From Sipunculus nudus (Eukaryota > Annelida > Sipuncula > Golfingiida > Sipunculidae): a stretch of 64,000 bases of DNA. This document shows, piece by piece, positions 1-11,900 of the stretch (position 1 is its first letter; each line of letters begins with the position of its first letter). The stretch lies in the NCBI GenBank assembly GCA_026874595.1, contig CM049311.1, forward strand, positions 58,471,953-58,535,952, read 5' to 3'. The position numbers and the translations under genes are program-made. The notes below the pieces were generated by a model. The model was not told the DNA's origin and searched no databases. It worked only from the letters and a program-made list of their open reading frames with translations.

Positions 1-811
1 TACACAGCCAAAAAGCTTTTAAATGTAACCCAATTTGATCCTTGAGTAAAGACTTAAAGTTAAACCAATTTCACGTCCCCCCCCCCCGGTAATCTTTAAA
101 TTGCTCCTAGGGTTATCAGCCTGAACCTGATGTCAGACTGCCCCCGCATTATCCACATTACCGACCCCCCAAACACACACACACACACCTCACTGAATTA
201 ACTTTGTTACAAATTCATGTGAATATGATTTTAATGAGATACAGTATATGAAAAACAAAACTATCGCAGAATATTTATTTTATTGTTGATTATATTTATA
301 TATATGTTTCATACACTTCACCAAAACGTTTTCATATTACAACTAGACATATATGACATGCAAAGCTTCATCCTAATTTCAGTAAACCAGATGAAAAAAA
401 ATAATAAGAATTTTGAGTGAATGTTAAGACATAAAGAATCTCCTGTTTGAAGGGGTAATTGAACTCGTAAGCGCTTATATGAAATTGATTTCAAACCTCT
501 GTTGTAATGTGAAATCGAATACAATTTACCGGGTTTTTAATCAGAAAACGATTTCACAAGAAATTTGAAGCCGGGGTAAGCTGAAATCGCTTATTCGTTT
601 TTTTTATGAGACTACATTATATATTTTTTGCAGAATCTGAGAAGGAATGAAATTTAGAAAAAAATACGAACAAATGTAAAGTGTAGAAAATTTTAAACGT
701 TTTATAGAACAGCTGCGATCAGTAAAAAACAAAATGAGAATATAATGGGAGAGGCATTCTTATGGAAAAGATCACGATGAGTATATATACATGTATATAT
801 AAATTTAATTT
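1..811. repeat. Duplicated block R1, copy 1
   Basis: It shares phrases with 3715-4412 in the same order: a CCTGAACCT stretch, CCCCCGCA(T/C)T(A/G)TCCA, a CA run, and a later block with GAAATCGATTTCAATTT and AAGCTGAAATC. The block contains no credible coding frame. It begins at or before the window edge. Confidence 0.6.
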
Positions 812-2200
812 AAAACCAGCACCTGCCCCGCAAAATGATCCTTAGGCCCGCAACCGCACCGCCCCGCAGTTGTAAAAACCCGCCCCACACCGCCCCGCAC
901 CTATAAAAAATAAATCGCCCCGCACCCGCCTATAAAAAATAAATCGTCCCGCACCCTCCCCGCCCATTTAGCTTTCAGCCCGCATCCGCCCCGCCCCGCA
1001 TTTTTACCAAAAGTGAACCCGCATTCAACCCGCAAATAAACGTTAGACATGATAAGAGACAACCAAAAAGGTGGCCAACTAAAAATATATGATTTATTTT
1101 CATATATTTATAATGCATGAATGACCACCTTCTGTGAGTAGATACCATGTTTTGATGGTATGACGTTTGACTTTTTTTTTTCACTTGTATTTTATTTTTA
1201 TTTTAAAGAAATTACCACTTACCCAAATACGATTACTTTCCGTAATATAAGTGGAAATGTCAGTAACTGGGCCACACTAATCAAATATTGCCTTTGTGTC
1301 CCCTTTAAATATTTATAGTATTTATAAATTCAATATATTCAGATATTTAGCTAACAATATATAATTAAAGTTTAAACATATTTTCCATGTATCTACTGCT
1401 ATAAGGAAATATAAAACAAACTCAAGCATAAAGCATTCATTTTTTATCAAGTCTGTATGCCTTGAGTTACACTACTAGCTGGTCACTAGCTGCACTGGCT
1501 GGATACAGTACTCGCTCAACACAGTTCACACCTTTTATTTGACAAAGACATCGATCCTGTTCAGTGATGATCAGCTTATTAGCTGAAAAAATGGAAGCTG
1601 TGGTACTTCAGAGGGAGCAAGCTCTAGGTCATGGTTGTGTACACAAGAGTAGATATCAAATGAGCGCCATGCTCGTTATCTCATTCAGCTTTGCCAACGC
1701 AGTCGTCTAAACTAGCCAGTGTTCACTGGCTCATCCAGGATTAGCACACCTCAGTCTTTGCGAGTTATGTAAAGCTATATTTAGCTGGTGACAGAGCCAG
1801 ATGCACCCATGCTGTGACTATTAAAATATCACAGGCACAATCCTTGTGCTCTGCCCTCAGCCATGTTACGTAATATCTGAGACCTGCAACAAGTATAGGC
1901 CTACAGTGCTGAACATTCTATAATAATGCAACGCTATTCCAAGGTAAATTTGTGCAATATTTTGAAAAGTGGTCTCTTCAAAGATAAATCTGTCTCAAAA
2001 CTCAGAGAATTTATATTTCACAAGTGCAATATATAATAATGCAGTAATTTAGGAAATTTAATGGCCGAAGGAACATAAACAGACCTGCACTGCTTTACAT
2101 TTAAGTAAATGTGATCATCTTCTCGCTATGTAACATGTTTTCGGCCCGCAGAAACCCGCACTAAAATATCATGTAACCCGCCCCGCCCCGCATATCCCAC
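812..2200. repeat. CCCGC-rich element with GC-rich ends
   Basis: Dense CCCGC/CCGCCCCGCA repeats fill about 812-1040 and return at about 2141-2196, around an AT-rich interior with no open frame. It interrupts the segmental duplication in copy 1 only, so it is probably an insertion. Family not recognised. Confidence 0.4.
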
Positions 2201-2224
2201 CTTTTTATTTTTCGCTGCCTTAAT

Positions 2225-2340
2225 GTCTAATTCCAAGTGTCTAGGGTTAGCGGTTACGTATGCTAACGGACGGACGACGGACAAAGCGCCTTTCCTATAC
2301 TTCATTTGACTTTCAGTCAGCTGAGCTAAAAAAAAAACCC
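2225..2340 (+). repeat. AGCTGAGCTAAAA-ended dispersed repeat, copy 1
   Basis: It contains CTAACGGACGGACGACGGAC, then AAAGCGCC, and ends with AGTCAGCTGAGCTAAAAA. The same ending is found near 16545, 47070, 53820 and, reversed, 60303. Confidence 0.7.
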
Positions 2341-2360
2341 CTATAATCAGACGTGAAAAG

Positions 2361-3495
2361 TCTCTCTGAAAATGTAGGACTTATGTACATAATGGAGGAC
2401 ATGAAACGCCTAAATTTTACGAAACATTTGACGTTATATATTTTGCTACATATACCAGCATATATTTAGTGAGCGTTAAACGTGTTTTTGTACAAGCATT
2501 TATTTGTATTTACAGAAGCTAAAATGAATAATATAGTTTTATCAAAGATTCATTGGGAAGTCTTGAGGTAAAGAAGTGGACCTACTGGGAACTGGGAAGT
2601 AATAAATACACATATTAACCAACCTACATCCGCACCGTATGAAACAATACATAAGGTTAATGGTCTCCTATCAACAGCCGTGTCCAGAATTATCATACGG
2701 TTTCTGCGTACAGTACAAAAAAGGCTACTTTCTACAAAATTACCATGTATGCTATATTAAACACTGTGTAGGCACAAAAAGGGGGCACTTGACAGAACGT
2801 ATAGCCCTTGTACAATGTTGGTAATTTAATGCAACAAGATTGTTGACATGACTGTCGTGGAGGCCTTGTGCCTTTTTTCTATTCCCAGCAGACCATTGTA
2901 GAAGCTACAATACAATTATCAACATACAAATACCCTGTTCCAATGTGTATTCAGTGACAGGAGGTAGTTACATAGGTGTAAGAACAACTGATTTTAAAAA
3001 GGCTTATTGGTTAAATATAAATTTAATCATAGACTGAGTGAATACCAGTAATTGTAAAAATGATTATATATTCATCATAATGATTCTCTATGCGTTCATG
3101 CGTTACATATATTATAAACTATGTACATAATGTAAGATTAAGTATACAATTGTCGTTATTATCACATAGGCAATCACTTTAATAATACATGGCAGTTTAA
3201 GGTTCATACCCCACTGTTATAGACTACAGTGTATGTACAAAAGATTATATCATGTTAAATATCACTGTTCATGCTCAGTAATACACCACGTGATCGGCGT
3301 CACGCAATGATGATGAGAATATATAATTCATTAACATGAGTGAACCTGAAAACATTTGTGACAGTACCTCATGTAACAATACACTTTGTGTCGGCCATGT
3401 TTTGAGCCAGGTATCCACTTCCTACACAACCAAGGTGTGGACAAATTATTCATGTTATTCTAAAATATCTAATTTTCTATATAGTTCATGTATAA
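2361..3495. repeat. Duplicated block R2, copy 1
   Basis: It matches 6405-7676 along its length, for example TCTCTCTGAAAATGTAG at the start, AGTGAGCGTTAAA, and near the end GTGATCGGC(G/C)TCACGCAAT and AACATGAGTGA. Its short open frame at 2639-2824 is not conserved in length in the other copy, so I do not call a gene. Confidence 0.75.
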
Positions 3496-3571
3496 TGAAG
3501 AGTTATTGTATTTTATCAATAATTAAATGCGCGCACAAACATCCACACTCCCACACAATCAACACCAACAC

Positions 3572-3585
3572 CTCCCTCTCTCTCG

Positions 3586-3629
<44 letters not shown>
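3572..3629. repeat. (CT)n(CA)n microsatellite
   Basis: CT repeats pass into CA repeats. Confidence 0.95.
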
Positions 3630-3631
<2 letters not shown>

Positions 3632-3714
3632 CTGAGTTATATTATACTCCAGACCAACATTGGTATCTAGAAATCAGGCGTGGAATCATGGGAACATACA
3701 GGACCAGGTTAACT

Positions 3715-4408
3715 CTAATCAAACACAGTCAAACAATAGGTAAAAAATACCCGTTTTGACCCTGGTAATTTAGAATAGATTTCAGAGTGCCCCTGGGTTA
3801 TAAACCTGAACCTAATTTCCTGTTACCCCCGCACTGTCCAGATTACCCCCCGCCCCACACACACACACCTCGCTGATATAATTAAATGTATTTTTTTAAT
3901 GATTTTATTACATGATATATTATTTCCATATAACACGTGAAAGATTTAATAGTCGAAATCAAAATATAAAAAAAAACTGAATTGTCGCAGAATATTAATT
4001 ATTTATTTATGTTTATATGGACTCATACACATACACCTATTCACCATTATCTGAGGAAACCGGAAGAAAATATATTAATAATGTTAGGTAAATAGACTTA
4101 CAGGAACTGATGTTTTCATGGAGTAATCTGAAACCGTGGGGGTACCCCTGGGATAATGTGAAATCGATTTCAATTTCCGGGTTTTAATCTGAAATTGATT
4201 TCGCATTACCCCTGGTAATCTGTAGCCGGAGAAAGCTGAAATCAGAACATCTGTTTTTTTTTTTTTTTGGTGAGACAACATCCTGTTTTTCCAGAATTTG
4301 AGGAAAAAATATAAAATTACAAGCAAAGGAAAAGTGTAGAAAACTATAAAACGATCTTATACGAACAATATAAAACAAAATAAGAAATAATAGAACAGGG
4401 ACTGTGCT

Positions 4409-4412
<4 letters not shown>
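3715..4412. repeat. Duplicated block R1, copy 2
   Basis: Second copy of the 1-811 block, with a CCCCGGTAATCTG-like internal repeat. It ends where a long AT microsatellite begins; copy 1 has only a short TATATATACATG stretch at the same place. Confidence 0.6.

Positions 4413-4464
<52 letters not shown>
4413..4464. repeat. (AT)n microsatellite
   Basis: About 26 AT units. Confidence 0.95.
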
Positions 4465-4466
<2 letters not shown>

Positions 4467-5080
4467 TTATTTATATGTAATATGTTTCTTTTCACACAGG
4501 TTAATGTAGATATGTTCTGGTAATTATTATCTGATATAAAAGAAATAAACTTTCGACTAATGGATGATCGAAACTGTGGTGTTACATCTCACAACATCAT
4601 ACAGTTGAAATTTTAGAAAGAGAGTCACAAACTCCTCGCTGAATCCACGTCATGCATGATTAAACCTTGGTTTAGCAGGCTCGGTGGTCCATGTAGTTAC
4701 ATGTATTTTCACTAACTGGGTTAAATTAATGATACACTATGACGTCTTATGACAAGTAACCAAGAATGACACTGGAAACGGACATGGAGATGTCTGTTCA
4801 TTATAAACATTCACACATAGACACCTATATATGGATAGATTATGAGGAAACAGGAAGAATAAAGTAGGCTGTAAATGACAAGTTTCAGGATAATTTCTGT
4901 AATGATAAACTCGCCTTCTTGCATTTTATATTTATTAGAATCTTTCGTTTTAGCTGAGTATTAACCAACCATTTGCACATGCCAATAGATAGGGATTTAT
5001 TAGATGCATTCAAACAGTATTTAGTTGATTAAATGCACCTTTATAATTTAACTGAATGTATTCTAACAAAATGTATTAAT
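4465..5080. other. Unannotated AT-rich stretch
   Basis: I see no coding signal, RNA gene or clear repeat here. Confidence 0.5.
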
Positions 5081-5089
5081 GTGTGTCTA

Positions 5090-5174
<85 letters not shown>
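5081..5174. repeat. Compound (GTCT)n(CT)n(AT)n microsatellite
   Basis: Three adjoining simple repeats. The open frames covering it on both strands are translation artefacts of the repeat. Confidence 0.95.
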
Positions 5175-5178
<4 letters not shown>

Positions 5179-5194
5179 ACGGGGTAGGCTACAC

Positions 5195-5670
5195 ATAAAA
5201 GCGGACCGAACTGTCTCGCTTGTGAAGCTTGCTTTTTTAGCAAAGCGGTTGAAACGACGGACATGTGCGCCACCGACATAGGTTCGAATCCGGGATCGGC
5301 CCGATATCCCCCCACCACGAGGAAAATGTTACCGTTACATATGGGGTCTCGTAAGGGATTATGCCCAACTTTAGCGCTCGGAGAAAGGTGGATTTATTTG
5401 AAGTAACTGGGTCCGCTACCTAGTTCACCAAAAGACTGACTCCTACATTAAATAATCTTGATAAAAGCGGACCTAACTTTCTCGCTGGTAAAGCTTGCTT
5501 TGAATATAGAGAAAACACAGAAAATTCGGTTCACTGTCGATGGGAATCGCACCCAAGTCCTCCCCATTGCTGGTCGTGTATCTGTATATATAAAAAGTTT
5601 GTTTATAAGTTGGTCAGAAGGTGGCGCTGGATGAAGTGTCTGCTCCTTCCTCAAACAAAAGTGTGCTCAG
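5195..5670 (+). repeat. tRNA-like repeat, partly duplicated
   Basis: TAGCAAAGCGG (5237 area) resembles a Pol III A box, and GGTTCGAATCC (5281 area) is a B-box match about 35 bases on. No folding acceptor stem is visible, so this looks like a SINE head or tRNA relic. A related segment (AAAAGCGGACC...) recurs from about 5464. Confidence 0.4.
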
Positions 5671-6404
5671 TAACATTTTGAGAATTCGAACAAATTCTCA
5701 ACCTTAACCGGAGTAAAAGCTTGGATAAATGTATACCCATTCATTTATCTGTAACGCCCTCACAAAAAATCCGTGAATCCTTGAAATGGATAAAACCCCT
5801 GTGTTTATGTACTGAAATGGTAATAGTAGGCCTACCCGTCCGGAGTAGGAAGAACTAACCGTTCAATCCCATTGCTAAATCCGTGGTGCATAACATAACG
5901 TGTAGGAGGGGTGGTACGGAAACACGGTCTACATGTTGTATAATGTTTCGGTATGTCATCACCAGGACACTACACAAAAAGGACCAATATATATCCTATT
6001 TTTAGGCGTGGGGTACATGATTAGAGGACTGAGATGTAGCAAACTAGCACTCAAAAGTTTCAATTCACACATATAATATGATACAATTTTATTGCAAGCA
6101 AATATTAATCAAACTGAAACGAGACAAAAAGTTTAAAGCATATAAACTGGAACACAAACTAGTGAATGTCCATACTTTACACTTCCTCATTATTCATTAA
6201 ACCTCAAATGAAATTATGTATCAGTATCGGTCATAAGCAAAGCACTAGCACTACAGGGTTAACGGCCTAGAACTGATGTTTAAAATCAATCTATAAATGT
6301 TTCTTTGTTGACCAGAATTAATGATGGTTTTAATTAAAATATCATATTTGGAGAGAACCGTCCGATTATTAGGAGTTTAAAACCAACGTGTGTCGGAGTA
6401 TACA
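5671..6404. other. Unannotated stretch
   Basis: Nothing recognised; short frames only. Confidence 0.5.
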
Positions 6405-7676
6405 GTCTCTCTGAAAATGTAGTACTCATGCACATAACGGAGGACGTGAAATACCTAAAGTAAGTTCTGAAAATAAAGCCCCAAGTTTACAAAACATTTG
6501 ACAAAAGTAAACATCATAGCTACATATACTTTCATATATTCAGTGAGCGTTAAAACATGTTTTTGTACAAGTAATATTTACAATAGCATTAATGAACAAA
6601 ATACATTTATAAGTGATTTATTATATCTTTAGTTAAAGGAGTAGCCCTGCTGGGAAGTTATTTGTAGTTCAAGTATTTCTTAAAAGACTTTAAAACACTT
6701 ATTCACACATTGCCGAACAAGGTATATAACAAACCCTACATCCATCCAGTTGGAGACCACGAGGTAATGTTCTCCTATCAACAGTTACAAAAACCTTGTC
6801 CTGAATAATAAAACAGTTCCTGTGTTCACGAGAAGAAAGGCTATTTTCTACAAAATTACCATGTATATACGCTATAATAAACACAGTGTTGGCACACACA
6901 GGATAGCCTGGAAAGAGCGTAACAGTTGCTACTTGTACAATGCTGGGAATTTACTGAAACAAGCTTGTGTTGATATGCCCGTCGAGGAGGCCTTGTGCCT
7001 TTTTTTCTGTTCCAAGCAGCATTTTAGAAACTACATTTCTGTGATTAATATTTACAATTATCCACACAAATTACCCTGTTTGAATGTGTACTCAATGAAG
7101 GAGGATATGTTAAATAGATGCAAGAACAACTGATTTTAAATGAATTAGCTATCTCCATTTACGTTTGGTATATACCCATATTGGTTAAACATATAATTTA
7201 TGTATAAACCGAATGAGTTTTAGTAATTATTAAAATGATTATATATTCTTTATAATGATTTTGTATGAGTTCATGCGTCACATATATCATAAACTATATA
7301 CATATAGTAAAATTTAGTATGAAATAATGTATTTAGAAGTCGTTATTATCATATAGGCATTTACTTATAATACATGGCAGTTTAAGGTTCATACCCAATT
7401 GTTTTAGACTAGAGTTTATATACAAAAAATTATTACATGTAGAATATCACTGTTCATGCTCAGTAATACACCATGTGATCGGCCTCACGCAATAATGATG
7501 AGAATATATAATTCATTAACATGAGTGATCCTGAAAACATTTGTGACAGTATACCTCATGTAACAATACTTTTTGTATCGGCCATGTTTTGAGGCAGCTG
7601 TCCACTTCCTACGCTGCCAATGTCTTGGTAATATGTCATTCTGAAATATCTATAGTTTTCTATATAGTTCATGTAT
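6405..7676. repeat. Duplicated block R2, copy 2
   Basis: Direct repeat of 2361-3495, about 4 kb downstream and ending about 285 bases beyond the stop codon of the PTN/MK-like gene. A 103-residue frame (6822-7133) lies inside but has no recognisable domain, and the equivalent frame in copy 1 is broken. Confidence 0.75.
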
Positions 7677-7961
7677 TTATGTGAGTGTTGCTTCACAGGT
7701 TAACCCTTCGCTTCTATGAACCGTGTTTTAAGTCACACAGGTTCCAAACTGTTAAATGAGACCGAAATAACAAAAGGCTGCTTTCGTGTCCTGTTATTTT
7801 CACAACCCCTGCTGCTCTTGGTCACAAAATATGAATTGTACACTGTGCCACAAGGCTGGACACAGTAAACTGCACTCATTGCATAGTTTGTATAGGTATT
7901 CCTCAGATATTATATGATTTTACAGGTCTGGAAATCTTACGGGACCTAAAACAGCCATATT
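7677..7961 (-). other. 3' flank / probable 3' UTR start of the PTN/MK-like gene
   Basis: This stretch follows the stop codon. I see no AATAAA on the minus strand here; a CATAAA variant occurs at the far end near 7675-7680, next to the duplicated block. The polyadenylation site is therefore unassigned. Confidence 0.35.
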
Positions 7962-8095
7962 TCAGTTATTGCAGTGATTGTTCTTTGCCGTTTTCCGCTC
8001 ACATTTTTCTCCACCTGCGATTAATCTGCGAGTCTTCGTCTTAACACCGTTTCGGCACGGACCAAAGTCGCCCCACGGTCCGAAAAAGCACTTCT
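7962..8095 (-). CDS. Exon 9: divergent module 8 and stop
   Basis: Residues 399-442 and TGA. Cysteines are at 401, 412, 430 and 440, so the four-cysteine pattern and the last x9 gap are kept. The second gap is only 17 residues, and the Asp after the second Cys is Arg. Trp is present (GPWGDFGPC) but shifted. The acceptor TTTTTCTTCAG is strong. The protein ends two residues after the last cysteine with no basic tail, unlike vertebrate pleiotrophin. Confidence 0.85.
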
Positions 8096-8862
8096 CTGAA
8101 GAAAAACCCAGAAACATTACGTAATTCTGAGCGAACACGTAGCGAATGTACCTCGCAGTTTATTGCAGTAATCTTATTTTGAATTTATGAGATAGAAAAA
8201 TGAAATGTTTAAAATATCTCTTAGAATTCATGTTATTTTTTTTCTTCTTAAGTGAATGGCTAAACGGGTCTTTTCAGGACTCAACAAAACGAAACACATA
8301 ACAGATAATTTGACAGATAATTCTGGATCATATGAAAATTCACCATAAACTAAAAAAAAAATATTTGACAATGCTTTTATTCGGAGTCGTCTATGAACAT
8401 ACTTGTAGGAAACATGCGAGATGAAGAAGTCCACTGTTAAACGCGTAACCAGTAATCGTTTGATGTTATTAGACTCTAAGAATATAGTCATAAGATGATG
8501 CTCTAAATCAAAATCTGATAATGACAACTGACTTAACAAGTACACGTCATCGTTATTTATCTATGACAACACTACCTTCCCCTTTCTTTGTGAAGCATGG
8601 TCTTGTCTCGGTCCGTGTTCGCTCACATGACTCGGGCTGGTCTGGTTTCAGGGTCAGTACTATACTTCTCTTCATTGTTTCCTCATCACACTCGCCCCAG
8701 ACTCCACGGTCGTACTTACATAGACCGTCACCTACGACATAAACACATATCAAATGAAGGTTATAAAATACCTGTACCTTTCCATGGGGTAACTGGCCAA
8801 AAGTGACTCAACGTAACTTTATGACTATCCTGACAGGACTTGTGACCACGTTAGTGCATCTG

Positions 8863-8928
<66 letters not shown>

Positions 8929-11900
8929 GACTGACAACAGTAAGTTTATAGATGACTCGGGCAGGAATCGATCCCATAAATTGATCCAATCTCCACTATT
9001 TGGTGTTACAGGCAGAAATATATGTATATGTTCAGAGAAATATGATTACTCATTTATTTTCAATACAAATGTTTTCGATACAATATTTTATGAGAAAGTA
9101 TGACGATGCAATATGATGCTTGCTATGTCATTCCCTAAGCTCTGATTTACTACACTATATTAGAGAGGGTTGATATGATATGTACCACAATGCTACCAAT
9201 ATAACAAGAACTGTAGGTGTAAGCGATAATATACACGTACTTTGCTGTTTGTTCTTTTTACACTGTCTGGTCATGGTTCTGGTGGCGTTACATGATGGTG
9301 GGCTCTCGGGTTTTAGCGAGTCTGTCCTGGTTTTAATACCAGTCGTCTGATCACAAGGCGTCCATTCTCCGCTCTCATATCGGCACTCTGTCGCAATACA
9401 GCGAACCTTCATTATACATTCAGATTTATTCATGAACATAAATTTAGGCCTTTTTATGAAGTATTCAATGTCCTTCATGTATGATTCCAGGAATTAGCGG
9501 TCAGTTTTGTTGTTTATGTATTTTTTACGTAACAAAATATAAATATTGCTTTATAGGCCTACACAGTAGCATTATGGACGAAAATTCATAACCTACGTTA
9601 AATATACCTATTACACCGCGGTTCCATGATTTAGTCATTAAGTAATCAGGTCATTAATATAGGCCTGATGGCTAATTTCTGTTACTTGGGTCTTAAATTT
9701 TCTTAAATGGCTCTCGTCCCTAATAATGAACCGCTAAAATACTTTGATAGACTGACTTTTTCCCTTGCCGCCACCTCCTGCCTTTTTACAATTCTTGGTT
9801 TGAGTGATGGACGCCTCGCATGTTGGAACTCCTTTTCTTAGAGTGCGCGTGCGCGACTTGGTCATGGTCGTCAGGTCACATGGTCCCCAAGCAGCTTTGT
9901 TGTACTTACAAGCTTAAACAGAATCAGAGAAACATCAATTAATACACCTTTGGAATCTATGATTAATCAGATTTCATGCTTCTAGGAGAGTAATCATGAA
10001 AAGATATGTTTTGTCGTTAGATTTGTTTTTCATTGAAAATGTTTACTGCTTTATTTATCAATTTTATTTTATTGCAATGTAATTAAACAGGAAGCTCATT
10101 CAGTGAGTGCTGTTTTTCAATGAAGTCTTTCTAAACTTAAAATATATGATACTACAAAAACAATTTACATGTAGATATGAGTAAAAAAGAAGTTAATTAC
10201 ACACTTGGCATTCGAGATGTATTCTATATATAGCCCACACGATCATTTAAGCTTAATCAAGCTTGGTTGAACAATAAAAGACATCTGGTGACATCATAGG
10301 CAATCGCAAATAGCTAAGAAGTTATAACATAAAAAAAACTATTGATTTATGAGGATGTACACTATAAACGATTTTACAATAAGCGCCCCACACTGTGTTA
10401 TGTAGCTCAAATAGTAACAAAAAATAACCACATAAATACCTGCTCCAGTCAACATATCATAATGACTCACATTTCTGCCGCTGCTCTCACTAAGATATTA
10501 TAATGCTTCACACCCCCCCCCCCTCCCCCACCCCTCCCCCTGCTAAAATCAACATATTATAATGTCTCACATTTCTGCCGCTGCTCTCACTAAGATATTA
10601 TAATGCTTCACATTTCCACCCCTGCTCCAATCAACATATTATAATGTCTCACATTTCCGGTCAACATATTATTTAGTCTCATATTTCTACCGCTGCTCTC
10701 ATGAAGATGCTAATATGTCTACCATTTCCATCCTTACTCTTAATAAGATATTAAAATATCCCGCATATCTGCCCCTTTCTGACCCTACTCCCATTAGATA
10801 TCAAATATTTTGTTTCCCATTTCTAGCATTATTCCTAAATTATATTATAATGACGGGTATTCCTGGCCCTATTACCACAGAGATATTAGATCTTATAATG
10901 CCTCACGTTTACTGCCTCTATTCTTTCCCTTTCTTCCTTTCCCGCTTCTTGGTCTACATGGTTTTGTTTTTGTGGCAGTCTTAGGGCAGCTTTCTGGCTC
11001 ATCGTCTTTCAACTTCAACGTGCGCGTTTTTGTCTTGGTTGCTGGGTCGCAGGCCGACCATTTACCAAACTTCATGTAGCGACACTTTTCTAGTAAGTAA
11101 AAATGAAAATTAGCATGGAAGGGTTTTATTATCAAAGTATCATCTGACCGTATACTCAAAAGAGATATGGGGAAACTGATTAAAACTTATAACAGTTGTT
11201 ATAAAAAGTGACACTCTGAGTTCATATGACTGTTCATATGACATTTTCGAAATTAGAAAATAAGACATTATTTTTCTTCGGCACGTTTTCCAGAAGACAC
11301 AAAATGTTTGGTCTTAATTAATGTTTCAGTTCTTTTGTACTTGTGTACAGAAAACAATTGGTTATTTTGTAATTTGAGAATAATCTGCAAAATGTATACT
11401 GGATCTCTTATGTTTTCGGCTCCTCTTCCTGCACGCTCGTTCGATGGTTTTGGTTGCTTCACAAGTCGAGGGTTGACCAGGTGTCAAGGTCAAGGTCTTC
11501 GTCATTTTACGTGTTCCTGGATCGCACTTGCTCCAGCCACCAGACACGTAAGTGCAATCTAAAGATAGGACACGGAGAATTTAAAGAAATATTCAAGCAA
11601 CAAAAAAGGTCTAAGTTCTTCTTTTTACAGTCGTTTAATGTCTGAGCACAAAACATGATCTCCAATATACGGTTGCTTTTCTAAATATGAACTGGTAATA
11701 GTCATGGAATAAAGGTGACTGATTTGCGCCTCATAATTTTTTATTTGGCTAAATTTTTAAGGCTTGGACCGGGGAGGCTTCTTGAGATCGCTGCACGAAT
11801 TTTGTTTTTGTTATTCTATATTTATGTAGACCTTAAGTTAATTTTTTGATATATAAGTTCACGTATGCCATGAAACACTCAGAAAGTCTCATGATTGCTA

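Noticed and set aside
5233-5310. A functional tRNA gene
   Set aside because: A- and B-box-like words are present but acceptor and anticodon stems do not pair.
6822-7133. 103-residue frame in duplicated block R2
   Set aside because: The equivalent frame is broken in the other copy and has no recognisable domain.
9155-9478. A separate 107-residue membrane-tailed protein covering module 6
   Set aside because: The hydrophobic tail follows a GTACGT donor and the N-terminal part precedes a CAG acceptor; splicing in phase to neighbouring modules explains the locus better.
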